Below, piece after piece: positions 34,437-43,995 of a stretch of DNA of 64,000 bases. The notes beneath the pieces are model-generated. The model was not told where the DNA came from. It made no database searches and saw only the letters and a list, made by a program, of their open reading frames with translations. The DNA lies in NCBI RefSeq assembly GCF_030700245.1, contig NZ_JAUYZI010000012.1, positions 1 through 64,000 on the forward strand, written 5' to 3'. A program made the translations under genes and the position numbers. The first letter of the stretch is position 1; every line of letters starts with the position of its first letter. This DNA comes from Methylobacterium amylolyticum (GTDB lineage: Bacteria > Pseudomonadota > Alphaproteobacteria > Rhizobiales > Beijerinckiaceae).

Positions 34437-35753
34437 TCAGGCCGGCAGCGGGCGCAACGCCGGCGCGTCGCGGTCGCGGCCGACGAACAGCGCCATCAGC
34501 GCCGCGACGAGGCAGAGCAGGCCGGCCGCGACGAAGGCGCCGAGATAGGTCCCCGTCTCGGTGCGGGCGACCCCCGCGAGCCACGCCGCCGAGGCGGCGC
34601 CGACTTGGTGGGCGGCCGCGATCCAGCCGAACATCAGGGCGGCGTTCTCCTCGCCGAACGCCTTGCCGGCGAGATTCACGGTCGGCGGCACGGTGGCGAT
34701 CCAGTCGAGGCCGTAGAACACCGCGAACAGGGACAGCCCGTAGAAGCTGAAGTCGAAGGAGTAGGGCAGGAAGATCAGCGACAGGCCGCGCAGGCCGTAA
34801 TACCACGCGAGCAGCTTGCGGGCGTCGAACCGGTCGGTGAGCCAGCCCGAGGCGGTGGTGCCGATGAGGTCGCAGATCCCCATCAGCGCGAGCAGCCCGG
34901 CCGCCGCCACCTGCGGGATGCCGTGGTCGAAGCAGGCCGGGATCAGGTGGGTGCCGATCAGCCCGTTGGTCGAGGCGCCGCAGATGAAGAAGGTGCCGCC
35001 GAGCAGCCAGAAGTCGCGCGAGCGCAGGCCCATGGCCAGTCCGCGCAGGGCGCGCTTGGCCGGGTTCTCGGTCAGCACCGGCGCCGGCTGCACCGTGTCC
35101 TCGCCGTAGCGCGGCAGGCCGAGATCGGCGGGGCGGTCCCGCAGCAGCAGCGCGACGAGGGGCACCAGCGCCAGGGTCACGGCGGCGACCACCAGCGACA
35201 CGGTGCGCCAGCCCTGATCGGTGGCGAGGTGGGCGAGGATCGGCAGGAACACGAGCTGGCCGGTCGCGCTGCTGGCGGTCAGGAGCCCGACCACCAGCCC
35301 GCGGCGCGTCCCGAACCAGCGCCCGGCCACCGTCGCGCCAAGCACGGTCGCGACCATGCCCGAGCCCGACCCGACCACGATGCCCCAGAGCAGCACCATC
35401 TGCCACGGGGCGGTCATCAGGCTGGTCGCGGCGGTGCCGACCGCCAGCACCAGCAGCGCGCCGCAGACCGACAGGCGCAGGCCGAAGCGCTCGATGATCG
35501 CCACCGCGAACGGCCCGATCATGCCGTAGAGGAAGATGTTGACGGCGATGCCGACGCTGACGGTGGCCGCCGACCAGCCGAACTCGTGCTCCCACGGCAC
35601 GATCATCACGCCGGGCGTCGCGCGCACGCCCGCCCCGACGAGGAGGACGAGGAAGGTCACGGCGACGATGATCCAGGCGTAGTGCACGCGCCCGGGGGGA
35701 CGGCTCTCGGCGACGGCGGACATGGGGGATCTCCGGTCGGTGGTGTCTGTCAC
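34437..35753 (-). CDS. MFS transporter (OFA/monocarboxylate-like)
   Basis: The 438-aa protein has 12 predicted helices and starts at GTG/ATG 35753, with another ATG at residue 11. The FGWSAATVSVGIAVN segment and GWLTDRFDARKLL are typical of MFS members in the oxalate/formate or monocarboxylate antiporter group. Its first codon overlaps the stop of the MarR gene by 4 nt (ATGA), so it is translated with and probably controlled by that regulator. Confidence 0.87.
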   Translation of the reverse strand: MTDTTDRRSPMSAVAESRPPGRVHYAWIIVAVTFLVLLVGAGVRATPGVMIVPWEHEFGWSAATVSVGIAVNIFLYGMIGPFAVAIIERFGLRLSVCGALLVLAVGTAATSLMTAPWQMVLLWGIVVGSGSGMVATVLGATVAGRWFGTRRGLVVGLLTASSATGQLVFLPILAHLATDQGWRTVSLVVAAVTLALVPLVALLLRDRPADLGLPRYGEDTVQPAPVLTENPAKRALRGLAMGLRSRDFWLLGGTFFICGASTNGLIGTHLIPACFDHGIPQVAAAGLLALMGICDLIGTTASGWLTDRFDARKLLAWYYGLRGLSLIFLPYSFDFSFYGLSLFAVFYGLDWIATVPPTVNLAGKAFGEENAALMFGWIAAAHQVGAASAAWLAGVARTETGTYLGAFVAAGLLCLVAALMALFVGRDRDAPALRPLPA

Positions 35754-36178
35754 GGGGCGGTCAGCGCGTCGGCGAGCGCCGCGACCGCGGCGGGTTCGAC
35801 GCGGCGGGCGATGTCGGCCTGCGCGGTGCGCCAGTGCGGCAGGGCGGCGGCGATGGCGGCGCGGCCCGCATCGGTGAGGGCGACGACCCGCTCGCGCCCG
35901 TCATCCGCGCCGACCGCGACGCGCACGAGGCCGCGCCGCTCCAGCGGATCGAGGTTGCGGCCCATGGTCGTGCGCTCCAGGGCGGCCTCGGCGGCGAGCC
36001 GGGTCACCGGCATCGGCCCCAGCCGGTCGAGAAGGCGCAGGACCGCGAACTGGGTGACGCGCAGGCCCACGGGCTTGAGCGCGTCGTCGTAGGCGGCGGT
36101 GACGGCCCGGGCCGCCCGGCGCAGGGCCGCGCAGGTGCAGGGCTCCCGCGCCGCGATCTCGATGCTCTCACCCGACAT
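35750..36178 (-). CDS. MarR-family transcriptional regulator
   Basis: This 142-aa protein starts at ATG 36178 (MSGESIEIAAREP). It has a cysteine-bearing first helix (CTCAALRRAARAV), a winged helix with VTRLAAEAALERTTMGRNL and the wing RGLVRVAVGADDGRERVV. The paired cysteines near the N terminus could sense oxidants, as in some MarR members. It is the first gene of an operon with the MFS exporter at 34437-35753 and diverges from the glutamate dehydrogenase gene. Confidence 0.9.
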   Translation of the reverse strand: MSGESIEIAAREPCTCAALRRAARAVTAAYDDALKPVGLRVTQFAVLRLLDRLGPMPVTRLAAEAALERTTMGRNLDPLERRGLVRVAVGADDGRERVVALTDAGRAAIAAALPHWRTAQADIARRVEPAAVAALADALTAP

Positions 36179-36323
36179 GAAGCGTGTATATGCACGTTTC
36201 GGCCCGTTGCCAAGCGGGTGACGGTTCGCGCCGATCGATGCGCGGAACGCGGGGGCCGTCATCGACACGCGGCGATGCTCCGCTAACCATCACCCCGTCC
36301 GGTAACCCGGTTCGGGGGGAAAC

Positions 36324-39300
36324 ATGACGCTCGAGACTGCCACCGCCCTGTCCTCCTCGGAGGAGAAGACGGCCCGCACGGGGCTCATCGAGGCGGCGGC
36401 GGAGACGATGTCGCGCGAGGGCGGTCCCGGCGGCTTCGTGCGCGACCTGCTGGGACGCGTGCCGCCGGAGGATCTCGCACCCTACGCCGCCGGGGCGCTG
36501 GCCGCCCTCGCCCGCGACGCCCGGGCCGTCCTGGCCGAGCCGCGGCGGCCGGGCGACCCGGCGCGGGTCCGGCTGCACGAGGCGACCGTGGAGCGCGGGG
36601 GCCGGTCGCGCGAGATCACCGTGGTCGAGGTGGTCAACGACAACCGGCCGTTCCTGCTCGATTCGACGCTGACCGAACTCACCGCCCAGGGCCTGACGCC
36701 CGATCTCGTCGCCCACCCGATCCTCGGCGTCGAGCGCGACGCCGACGGCGCGCTGGTCCGGGTGGTCGGCGAGACCACGGCGGAGGCGCACGGCAGCTTC
36801 GCCCGCGAGAGCTTCCTGCACATCCATCTCGACCGGGTGGAGGGCGAGGCCCGGAAGCTCCTGGAGGCCGGGCTCGCCCAGGTCTACCACGACGTCGCGC
36901 TGGCGAACGACGATGCGGAGGCGATGCGCGCCCGCCTCGCGGACCTGTCCCAGGGGCTCGGCCGGACCGCCTCGTCGCTGCCCGAGGCCGAGACGGCGGA
37001 GGCGCGCGCCTTCCTCGACTGGCTGGTGGACGGCCACTTCACCCTGCTCGGCATGCGCGAGCACGGCATCGAGGGCGAGACGCATCCGCTGGTCGAGGGG
37101 TCGAGCCTCGGCGTGCTGCGCGATCCCGGGGCGGCCGTCCTGCGCCGCGGCCGGACGCTGGTCGACTACACCCCCGAGATCCTCGCCTTCCTGGAGGAGC
37201 CGCAGGCGCTCATCATCACCAAGGCCAGCGTCAAGTCGCGGGTGCACCGGGCCGGCTACCTCGACTATGTCGGGATCAAGCTGTTCTCGCCCGCCGGCAA
37301 GCTGTCCGGCGAGGTGCGGCTGGTGGGCCTGTTCACGGCCTCCGCCTACGCGAGCCCCGCCCGCGAGGTGCCGATCCTGCGTCGCAAGGTCGAGGCGGTG
37401 GCCACCCGGGCCGGGCTCGACCCGACGAGCCACGCCGGCCGCAGCCTGCTCGCGGTGCTGGAGACCTACCCGCGCGACGAGCTGTTCCAGATCGACCTCG
37501 ACCGGCTCACCCGGTTCACCCTGGCCATCGCCAGCCTCGCCGACCGGCCGCGCATCCGGGTGCTGTCCCGGCCCGACCGGTTCGGCCGCTTCGTCTCGCT
37601 GCTCGTCTACGTGCCGAAGGACCGCTACGATTCGACCGTGCGCGCCCGCATCGGCGCCTACCTCGCCGAGGCCTACGGCGGCCACCTGTCGGCGGCCTAC
37701 CCGGACTTCCCCGAGGGGCCGCTGGCGCGGACCCACTACATCGTCGGCCTGTCCGAGGAGGGCGTGACCGAGCGCGACCCCGCCGCGCTGGAGGCCGGGA
37801 TCGCGGGCATCGTGCGCACCTGGGCCGACGGGCTGCGGGCGGCCCTGGCCGAGCGCGGCGACGGAGCCCGCGCCCGGGCGCTCGCCGCGCGCTACGCCGA
37901 GGCGTTCTCCGCCGCCTACCGCGACAACTTTCACCCCGATGTCGCGGTCGCCGACGTCGCGATCCTCGAACGCCTGGGCGCCGCGAGCCCGCGCGCCGTC
38001 GAGATCGGCCGCCGCGACACCGATCCGGCGAACCAGATCCGCCTCAAGGCCTTCTCGCGCGGGGTCTCGATCGCCCTGTCGGACCGGGTGCCGGCCCTGG
38101 AGAACCTGGGCTTCCGGGTGATCAACGAGCGGACCTACCGGGTGCTGCCCCCGGGCGCCGACGAGGCGGACCGGGTCTGGCTGCACGACATGCTGCTGGA
38201 GCGGGCGACGGGGGCGCCGATCGACCTCGCCGGCACGGCCGCGCCCCTGGAGGCGGCGATGCTCGCGATCGCCGACGGCCTCGCCGAGTCCGACGGCTAC
38301 AACCGCCTCGTGCTGGAGGCCGGGCTGCCCTGGCGCGAGGCCGCGCTGCTGCGGGCGCTCGGCCGCTACCTGCGCCAGCTCCGCATCCGCTACGGGCAGG
38401 ACTACATCGCCGGCACGCTGGCCCGGCACGCGGAGATCGCCCGGGGCCTCGTCGCCCTGTTCCGCGCCCGATTCGACCCGGCCGCGTCGGGCGACCGGGC
38501 GGCGGCGGAGGCCGCGGTGCGGGCCGAGATCGAGGCGGCGCTCGCGGGCGTCACCAGCCTCGACGACGACCGGATCCTGCGCCGCTACGTCAACCTCGTC
38601 GAGGCGGCGCTGCGCACGAACTTCTACCAGCAGGCGGAGGACGGCGGCCCGCGCGGGACGATCAGCTTCAAGTTCGCCTGCGCGAAGGTGTCGGGCATGC
38701 CGCTGCCGCGGCCGCTGTTCGAGATCTTCGTCTACTCGCCCCGCGTCGAGGGCGTGCACCTGCGCTTCGGCTACGTCGCCCGCGGCGGCCTGCGCTGGTC
38801 CGACCGGCCGGAGGATTTCCGCACCGAGATCCTGGGCCTGGTCAAGGCCCAGCAGGTGAAGAACGCGGTGATCGTCCCCGTGGGCGCCAAGGGCGGGTTC
38901 TTCCCCAAGCGCCTGCCGCCGGCCTCGGACCGCGCCGCCTGGATGGCGGAGGGCACCGAGAGCTACCGGATCTTCATCCGCACCCTCCTGGAGCTGACCG
39001 ACAACATCGTCGACGGGGCGATCCGGCCGCCGCCGGACACCGTCCGCCACGACCCCGCCGACGCCTACCTCGTGGTCGCCGCCGACAAGGGCACCGCGAC
39101 CTTCTCGGACGTGGCCAACGCCCTGTCGATCGAGCGCGGCCACTGGCTCGGCGACGCCTTCGCCTCCGGCGGCAGCCAGGGCTACGACCACAAGGGCATG
39201 GGCATCACCGCCCGCGGCGCGTGGGAGGCGGTGAAGCGCCACTTCCGCGAGATCGACCTCGACACGCAGTCCGATCCGTTCACCGTCGTCGGCGTCGGCG

Positions 39301-41168
39301 ACATGTCCGGCGACGTGTTCGGCAACGGCATGCTGCTGTCCCCGACCATCCGGCTGCTGGCGGCCTTCGACCACCGCGACATCTTCCTCGACCCGAACCC
39401 GGACGCCGCGACGAGCTTCGCCGAGCGGCAGCGGCTGTTCGACCTCGGCCGCTCCTCCTGGGCGGATTACGACACGGGCCTGATCTCGCCCGGCGGCGGC
39501 GTGTTCTCCCGGTCGCTCAAGACGATCCCGCTCTCGGCCGAAATGCGCGCGGCGCTCGGCTTCGACCGGACCGAGGCGACGCCGGCCGAGCTGATGCAGG
39601 CGATCCTCAAGGCGCCCGCCGACCTGCTCTGGTTCGGCGGCATCGGCACCTACATCCGCGCCACCACCGAGACCGACGACGACGCGGGCGACCGGGCCAA
39701 CGACGCCGTGCGCATCACCGCGCCGGAACTGCGCGCCAAGGTGATCGGCGAGGGCGCCAATCTCGGCCTGACCCAGCGCGGGCGGATCGAGGCCGCGCGC
39801 TCGGGCGTCCGGCTGAATACGGATGCCATCGACAACTCGGCCGGCGTGAACACCTCGGACGTGGAGGTGAACATCAAGGTCGCCCTGATGGAGCCGGAGC
39901 GCGACGGGCGCCTCAGCTACGACGCGCGCAACGCGCTGCTCGCCGAGATGACCGACGAGGTCGGCCACCTCGTCCTGCGCAACAACGAATTGCAGACGCT
40001 GTCCCTGTCGCTCGCCCTGCGCGGCGGGCTCGGCGAGACCGGCTTCGCGATGCGGACCATGCAGGCCCTGGAGGCCGCGGGCCGCCTCGACCGCGCGGTG
40101 GAGTTCCTGCCCGACGACGCGGTCCTCGCCGAGCGCATGCGCCGCGGCGAGGGGCTGACCCGGCCGGAATACGCGGTGCTGCTCGCCTACGCCAAGCTGG
40201 CGCTGCACGACGGCATCCTCGACAGCGCCGTGCCGAACGACCCGTACTTCGATCGGGAATTGCAGCGCTACTTCCCGAAGGCGTTGCGCGAGCGCTTCCC
40301 CGACGCGGTGAAGGGCCACCGGCTGCGCCGGGAGATCATCGCGACCGCGCTCGCCAACATCATCGTCAACCGCGGCGGGCCCTCCCTGGTCACGCGGCTG
40401 GTCGACGGCACCGGGGCGGACGCGGCGGCCATCGCCAAGGCCTACGCCGTGACCCGGGACGCGTTCGGGCTGATGGAGTTGAATCTCGCCATCGACGGGC
40501 TCAGCGGGCGGATCGGCGGACAGGCGCAGCTCGGCCTCTACGCGGAGGTGCAGGAGCTGCTCGCCAACCGCATCGTCTGGTTCATCCGCAACCTCGACCT
40601 CTCGGGCGGGCTGGCACCGATCGTCGCCCGGTATCGGGACGGCGTCGCGGCGGTGGAGGCGGCGCTGCCGCGGGTGCTCGGCGAGGAGGCCCGCGAGGCG
40701 ATCGCCGCCCGGGAGGCGGAGCTGACCGGGCTCGGCATGGACCCGGCGCGCGCCCGGCGGCTCGCCTCGCTCACCGCCCTGGTCTCGGCCCCGGACATCG
40801 TGCGCGTCGCCGAGATCAGCGGCCGACCGGTCGAGGAGGTGGCGGCGACCCACTTCGCCCTGGAGCACGCCTTCCGCCTCGACGACCTCGCCGCCGCGGC
40901 GCGCACCGTCGCGGTCGCCGACACGTTCGACCGGGTCGCTCTGGAACGGGCGGTGGCGGGGATCGCGACCGCCCACCGCAAGCTCACCGCGGAGGTGGTG
41001 GCCGACCTCGGCGCCGGCCCCGAGGCGGTGGAGGCGTGGGCCAAGGCGCGCGGCGCGCCGCTCGCCCGCATCCGCGACGCGGTGGACGCCATCGCGGCCT
41101 CGGGCCTCACGGTCTCGAAGGCGACCGTGGCGGCCAGCCTGCTCGGCGACCTCGTGCGCGCGGCCTGA
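36324..41168 (+). CDS. gdhZ: NAD-specific glutamate dehydrogenase, large (about 180 kDa) type
   Basis: This 1614-aa enzyme has the length of the L-GDH180 class. It has a long N-terminal region with ACT-like segments. The catalytic core carries YVARGGLRWSDRPEDFRTE and the lysine motif IVPVGAKGGFFPK (about 849), with the nucleotide-binding VVGVGDMSGDVFGNGM at about 988. A helical C-terminal domain completes it. It oxidatively deaminates glutamate to 2-oxoglutarate with NAD+, feeding amino-acid carbon into the TCA cycle. It diverges from the MarR gene. Confidence 0.96.
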   Translation: MTLETATALSSSEEKTARTGLIEAAAETMSREGGPGGFVRDLLGRVPPEDLAPYAAGALAALARDARAVLAEPRRPGDPARVRLHEATVERGGRSREITVVEVVNDNRPFLLDSTLTELTAQGLTPDLVAHPILGVERDADGALVRVVGETTAEAHGSFARESFLHIHLDRVEGEARKLLEAGLAQVYHDVALANDDAEAMRARLADLSQGLGRTASSLPEAETAEARAFLDWLVDGHFTLLGMREHGIEGETHPLVEGSSLGVLRDPGAAVLRRGRTLVDYTPEILAFLEEPQALIITKASVKSRVHRAGYLDYVGIKLFSPAGKLSGEVRLVGLFTASAYASPAREVPILRRKVEAVATRAGLDPTSHAGRSLLAVLETYPRDELFQIDLDRLTRFTLAIASLADRPRIRVLSRPDRFGRFVSLLVYVPKDRYDSTVRARIGAYLAEAYGGHLSAAYPDFPEGPLARTHYIVGLSEEGVTERDPAALEAGIAGIVRTWADGLRAALAERGDGARARALAARYAEAFSAAYRDNFHPDVAVADVAILERLGAASPRAVEIGRRDTDPANQIRLKAFSRGVSIALSDRVPALENLGFRVINERTYRVLPPGADEADRVWLHDMLLERATGAPIDLAGTAAPLEAAMLAIADGLAESDGYNRLVLEAGLPWREAALLRALGRYLRQLRIRYGQDYIAGTLARHAEIARGLVALFRARFDPAASGDRAAAEAAVRAEIEAALAGVTSLDDDRILRRYVNLVEAALRTNFYQQAEDGGPRGTISFKFACAKVSGMPLPRPLFEIFVYSPRVEGVHLRFGYVARGGLRWSDRPEDFRTEILGLVKAQQVKNAVIVPVGAKGGFFPKRLPPASDRAAWMAEGTESYRIFIRTLLELTDNIVDGAIRPPPDTVRHDPADAYLVVAADKGTATFSDVANALSIERGHWLGDAFASGGSQGYDHKGMGITARGAWEAVKRHFREIDLDTQSDPFTVVGVGDMSGDVFGNGMLLSPTIRLLAAFDHRDIFLDPNPDAATSFAERQRLFDLGRSSWADYDTGLISPGGGVFSRSLKTIPLSAEMRAALGFDRTEATPAELMQAILKAPADLLWFGGIGTYIRATTETDDDAGDRANDAVRITAPELRAKVIGEGANLGLTQRGRIEAARSGVRLNTDAIDNSAGVNTSDVEVNIKVALMEPERDGRLSYDARNALLAEMTDEVGHLVLRNNELQTLSLSLALRGGLGETGFAMRTMQALEAAGRLDRAVEFLPDDAVLAERMRRGEGLTRPEYAVLLAYAKLALHDGILDSAVPNDPYFDRELQRYFPKALRERFPDAVKGHRLRREIIATALANIIVNRGGPSLVTRLVDGTGADAAAIAKAYAVTRDAFGLMELNLAIDGLSGRIGGQAQLGLYAEVQELLANRIVWFIRNLDLSGGLAPIVARYRDGVAAVEAALPRVLGEEAREAIAAREAELTGLGMDPARARRLASLTALVSAPDIVRVAEISGRPVEEVAATHFALEHAFRLDDLAAAARTVAVADTFDRVALERAVAGIATAHRKLTAEVVADLGAGPEAVEAWAKARGAPLARIRDAVDAIAASGLTVSKATVAASLLGDLVRAA

Positions 41169-41210
41169 CCCGGCCGCGCCGCCCCAATCCGCCGCCGACG
41201 CAGCGGGGCC

Positions 41211-41684
41211 CTACCGGCCGCGCCGCGCGGCCGGAGGCTTCGACCCGGCCGGCTCGACGATGGCTGCGGGCTCGCGATGCCGAAGGCCGAGGCCGAGGCT
41301 GCGGGCGAGTTCGGAGCGCTGGGCGGAGTAGGCGGCGGCGGTCATCGGGTAGTCGCGGGGCAGACCCCACTTCTCCCGGTAGGCCTCCGGCGTCAGGCCG
41401 CGGAGCGTCAAGTGCCGCCGCAGCGTCTTGTACGGCTTGCCGTCCTCGAAGCTGACGAGGTGATCCGGGGTGATCGACCTGCGGACCTGCGTCGGCGTCG
41501 CCCGGGCGGCCGTGCCCGGCTCGGCCGCGGGGCGGGCGGTGAGCCCGGCGAGGCTCGCATGCACGTTCGCGAGCAGGGACGGCAACTCGGGGGCCTGGAC
41601 CCGGTTGCTGGCGACGTAAGCGCAGACGATGCGAACCGCGCAGTCCGCCCTATGGCCCGCCGCCGGCTTCGTATTCCCGTCCAT
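41211..41684 (-). CDS. MucR/Ros-family transcriptional regulator lacking the usual zinc cysteine
   Basis: This 157-aa protein has the Ros/MucR DNA-binding core SFEDGKPYKTLRRHLTLRGLT, followed by AYREKWGLPRDYPMTA and the tail QRSELARSLGLGL. In classical members the first zinc ligand is a Cys where this protein has Ser (LVSFEDGK). Only one of the usual histidines (RRHL) remains, so Zn binding is unlikely. Zinc-less members of the family are known in Mesorhizobium. MucR proteins regulate exopolysaccharide, motility and host interaction genes. Confidence 0.85.
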   Translation of the reverse strand: MDGNTKPAAGHRADCAVRIVCAYVASNRVQAPELPSLLANVHASLAGLTARPAAEPGTAARATPTQVRRSITPDHLVSFEDGKPYKTLRRHLTLRGLTPEAYREKWGLPRDYPMTAAAYSAQRSELARSLGLGLRHREPAAIVEPAGSKPPAARRGR

Positions 41685-41959
41685 GCCGAACCTCCGGTTG
41701 CGTCGTTCGCGACCGAAGATCAGGCGACGGGATTCGCGAACATCTGTCGTTTCTACCAGAAGCCGGTCGCGATCTCAATCTTGACGGCGAATTGGGCCAT
41801 GGCGCCGTCCGCCAATACATGCAACCGCAGGTATTCGGTCGTGCAACCGGCGCGGCGCAGGTCCGGAGGAGCCGTGCGGCTCGCCGTTGACCGGCCGTTA
41901 ACCCTGTCCGGCTAGCCTTCATTAACCATGCGGCGTCCCGCGGGACACGGCATCGGGCG

Positions 41960-43978
41960 ATGCGATCCCGGCGCGCGACGCGCGGCGGACGGGCGGGGGC
42001 CTCAAGAGCGGTGCTGAGCGAAGGCTCCCAGGGACGGCGGGAGGTGCGGCCGGAGCCGTGCCGGACCGCTTTGGATCGGGCCGCGCCGAGGCCGTCCCCG
42101 ACCGCCGTGCGGGGCCCCGGACCGGAGGAGCGCGCGGCGCGCATGCTGGCGGCCGGCGCGCTGGCGGCCGTCCTCGCGGCGCTCCCGGGCGCGGCCCTGG
42201 CGCAATCCCCCCGCTTCGACGCGATCAGCCCGGTCACCGGGCAGCCCGACAACCCGGGCGTCGGCCAGGATGCCGGCCCGAACGGCCTGCCGGTGCTGCG
42301 CCGCCGCCTGGGGGACGGGCTGTCCCGCGGCGGCGGCCGCAACGCGCTCGGCGGCGAGGACACGTCCGGCGACCGGACCGGCGGCGAGGGCCCGGTCCAG
42401 GCTCCGGCCCAGGCGTCGACCCAGGCCACGACCCAGCCGCAGGTCCAGGGCCTGCCCGCCCAGCCCGGCCTGTCGCAGCTCGACACCCGCGTCACCACCG
42501 GCGGCCAGCGCACCGGCGGCCTCCCCTCCACGTCGAACAATTCCGGCCTGTCGAGCCTGCTCCGCTCGCGGGCGGCCCCGCCGCGCCGCATCGGCTCGGC
42601 GACGCGCCGGCTGACCCAGACCGCCACGCGCGCGCCCACCCCCGCCCTGGCGCTCACGCCGGTGGTCCAGCAGGCGGTGGTCGGGGCGCCGCTGCCCCAG
42701 ACCGCCGCCGCGGCGGGCGCCACGCGGGCCCTGACCCTGCTGCCCCTGCGCGTGCCGATCGCCTCGCCCGCCCTCGGCTTGCTGACGCCGGGCTTCATCC
42801 TCGGCACCGACCTCGCGCGCTCGGTCGCGCCCGATCCCGCCTACGCGCCGCTCGGCTTCAAGGTCGGCACCTTCACGCTGCTGCCGACCTTCGCGCAGGG
42901 CGTCGGCTACGACACCAACCCCGACCAGACCTTCCGGCAGGCCGCCCGGGGCTCGGTGGCCCTGCGCACCGAGGGCGGGCTGGACTTCTACGGCGAATCC
43001 GCCGCGTCGGTGCTGGCCGGCTCGCTGCGCGGCGCCTACCTGGAGACGCCGCAGAACGAGGCCGCGAGCCGCCCCGCCGCCGACGGCATCGTGCGCATGC
43101 GCGTGAACGCGACGCGCGATCTGCTGATCGATGCGGAGGGCCGGTTCCTCGTCGACACGCAGCGCACGACGAGCGCCAACCTCCAGGCCGCGAGCGCCAC
43201 CAGCCGGCCGCTGCTCGCGGTCTACGGCGGGTCGCTCGGCGCCACGGAGACGTTCAACCGCCTGTCGCTCACCCTGCGCGGGTCGATCGACCGTTCGCAG
43301 TTCGACAACGCCCGGCTCTCGGACGGCACGGTGATTAACCAGTCCGACCGCAACCTCAACCAGTACAGCCTCGACCTGCGCGCCGGCTACGAGGTCACGC
43401 CGGACTTCAGCCCGTTCGTCGACCTGCTGCTCGACACCCGCGTCTACGACCAGATCCGCGATGCGGGCGGCGTGCGCCGGGACTCGGACGGGATCGCGCT
43501 CACGGCCGGCGCCTCCTTCGGCCTCGCGCGCTCGCTGACCGGCACGATCTCGGCGGGCATCCAGCACCGCACCTACGTCGATCCGAGCCTGCGCGACATC
43601 AACGCGCCGCTGGTCAACGCCTCGCTCGTCTGGACCGCGAGCCCGCTGACGACGGTGCGGATGACCGCGACCACCGGCGTGAGCGAGACCACGATCCCGG
43701 GCTCAAGCGGCGTCCTCACCGATGTCGGGACGCTGGAGGTCCAGCACAACCTGCTGCGCAACCTCACCTTCGTCGTGGGCGGCTCGTTCCTGCGCAACAC
43801 CTACCAGGGCAGCACGACCCGGGAATCCGGCTTCTCGGCCACCGCCCGGTTCGATTACGCCTTCACCCGCTGGCTGACCCTGCGCGGGACCTACATCTAC
43901 CAGGAGATCACCAGCAACGTCGCCCGGGCGAGCTTCAACGACAACACCGTCCTGGTCGGCCTGCGCGTCAATCCCTGA
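41960..43978 (+). CDS. Large outer-membrane beta-barrel protein
   Basis: This 672-aa frame starts at ATG 41960. A hydrophobic signal segment runs about residues 62-82 (LAAGALAAVLAALPGAALAQ), so the true start is probably later (GTG near 42010 or ATG 42143). A Gln/Thr/Gly-rich low-complexity region (to about 240) precedes a barrel-like C-terminal half of repeated amphipathic strands. The half includes LSLTLRGSIDRSQFDN, YSLDLRAGYEV and a closing LVGLRVNP. It resembles the BBP2/outer-membrane beta-barrel family found near polysaccharide export genes. The function is unknown. Confidence 0.75.
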   Translation: MRSRRATRGGRAGASRAVLSEGSQGRREVRPEPCRTALDRAAPRPSPTAVRGPGPEERAARMLAAGALAAVLAALPGAALAQSPRFDAISPVTGQPDNPGVGQDAGPNGLPVLRRRLGDGLSRGGGRNALGGEDTSGDRTGGEGPVQAPAQASTQATTQPQVQGLPAQPGLSQLDTRVTTGGQRTGGLPSTSNNSGLSSLLRSRAAPPRRIGSATRRLTQTATRAPTPALALTPVVQQAVVGAPLPQTAAAAGATRALTLLPLRVPIASPALGLLTPGFILGTDLARSVAPDPAYAPLGFKVGTFTLLPTFAQGVGYDTNPDQTFRQAARGSVALRTEGGLDFYGESAASVLAGSLRGAYLETPQNEAASRPAADGIVRMRVNATRDLLIDAEGRFLVDTQRTTSANLQAASATSRPLLAVYGGSLGATETFNRLSLTLRGSIDRSQFDNARLSDGTVINQSDRNLNQYSLDLRAGYEVTPDFSPFVDLLLDTRVYDQIRDAGGVRRDSDGIALTAGASFGLARSLTGTISAGIQHRTYVDPSLRDINAPLVNASLVWTASPLTTVRMTATTGVSETTIPGSSGVLTDVGTLEVQHNLLRNLTFVVGGSFLRNTYQGSTTRESGFSATARFDYAFTRWLTLRGTYIYQEITSNVARASFNDNTVLVGLRVNP

Positions 43979-43995
43979 CCCCGCCCTCGGCGGCT

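Noticed and set aside
36168..40976. Open frame of 1602 codons antisense to the glutamate dehydrogenase
   Set aside because: It is a GC-bias shadow: composition is Arg/Gly/Ala/Asp-rich with no recognisable domain, while the opposite strand encodes a complete conserved enzyme.
41898..41928. CtrA binding site (TTAA-N7-TTAA) before the large outer-membrane protein
   Set aside because: Two TTAACC half-sites are present but the spacing is far too long for the consensus.
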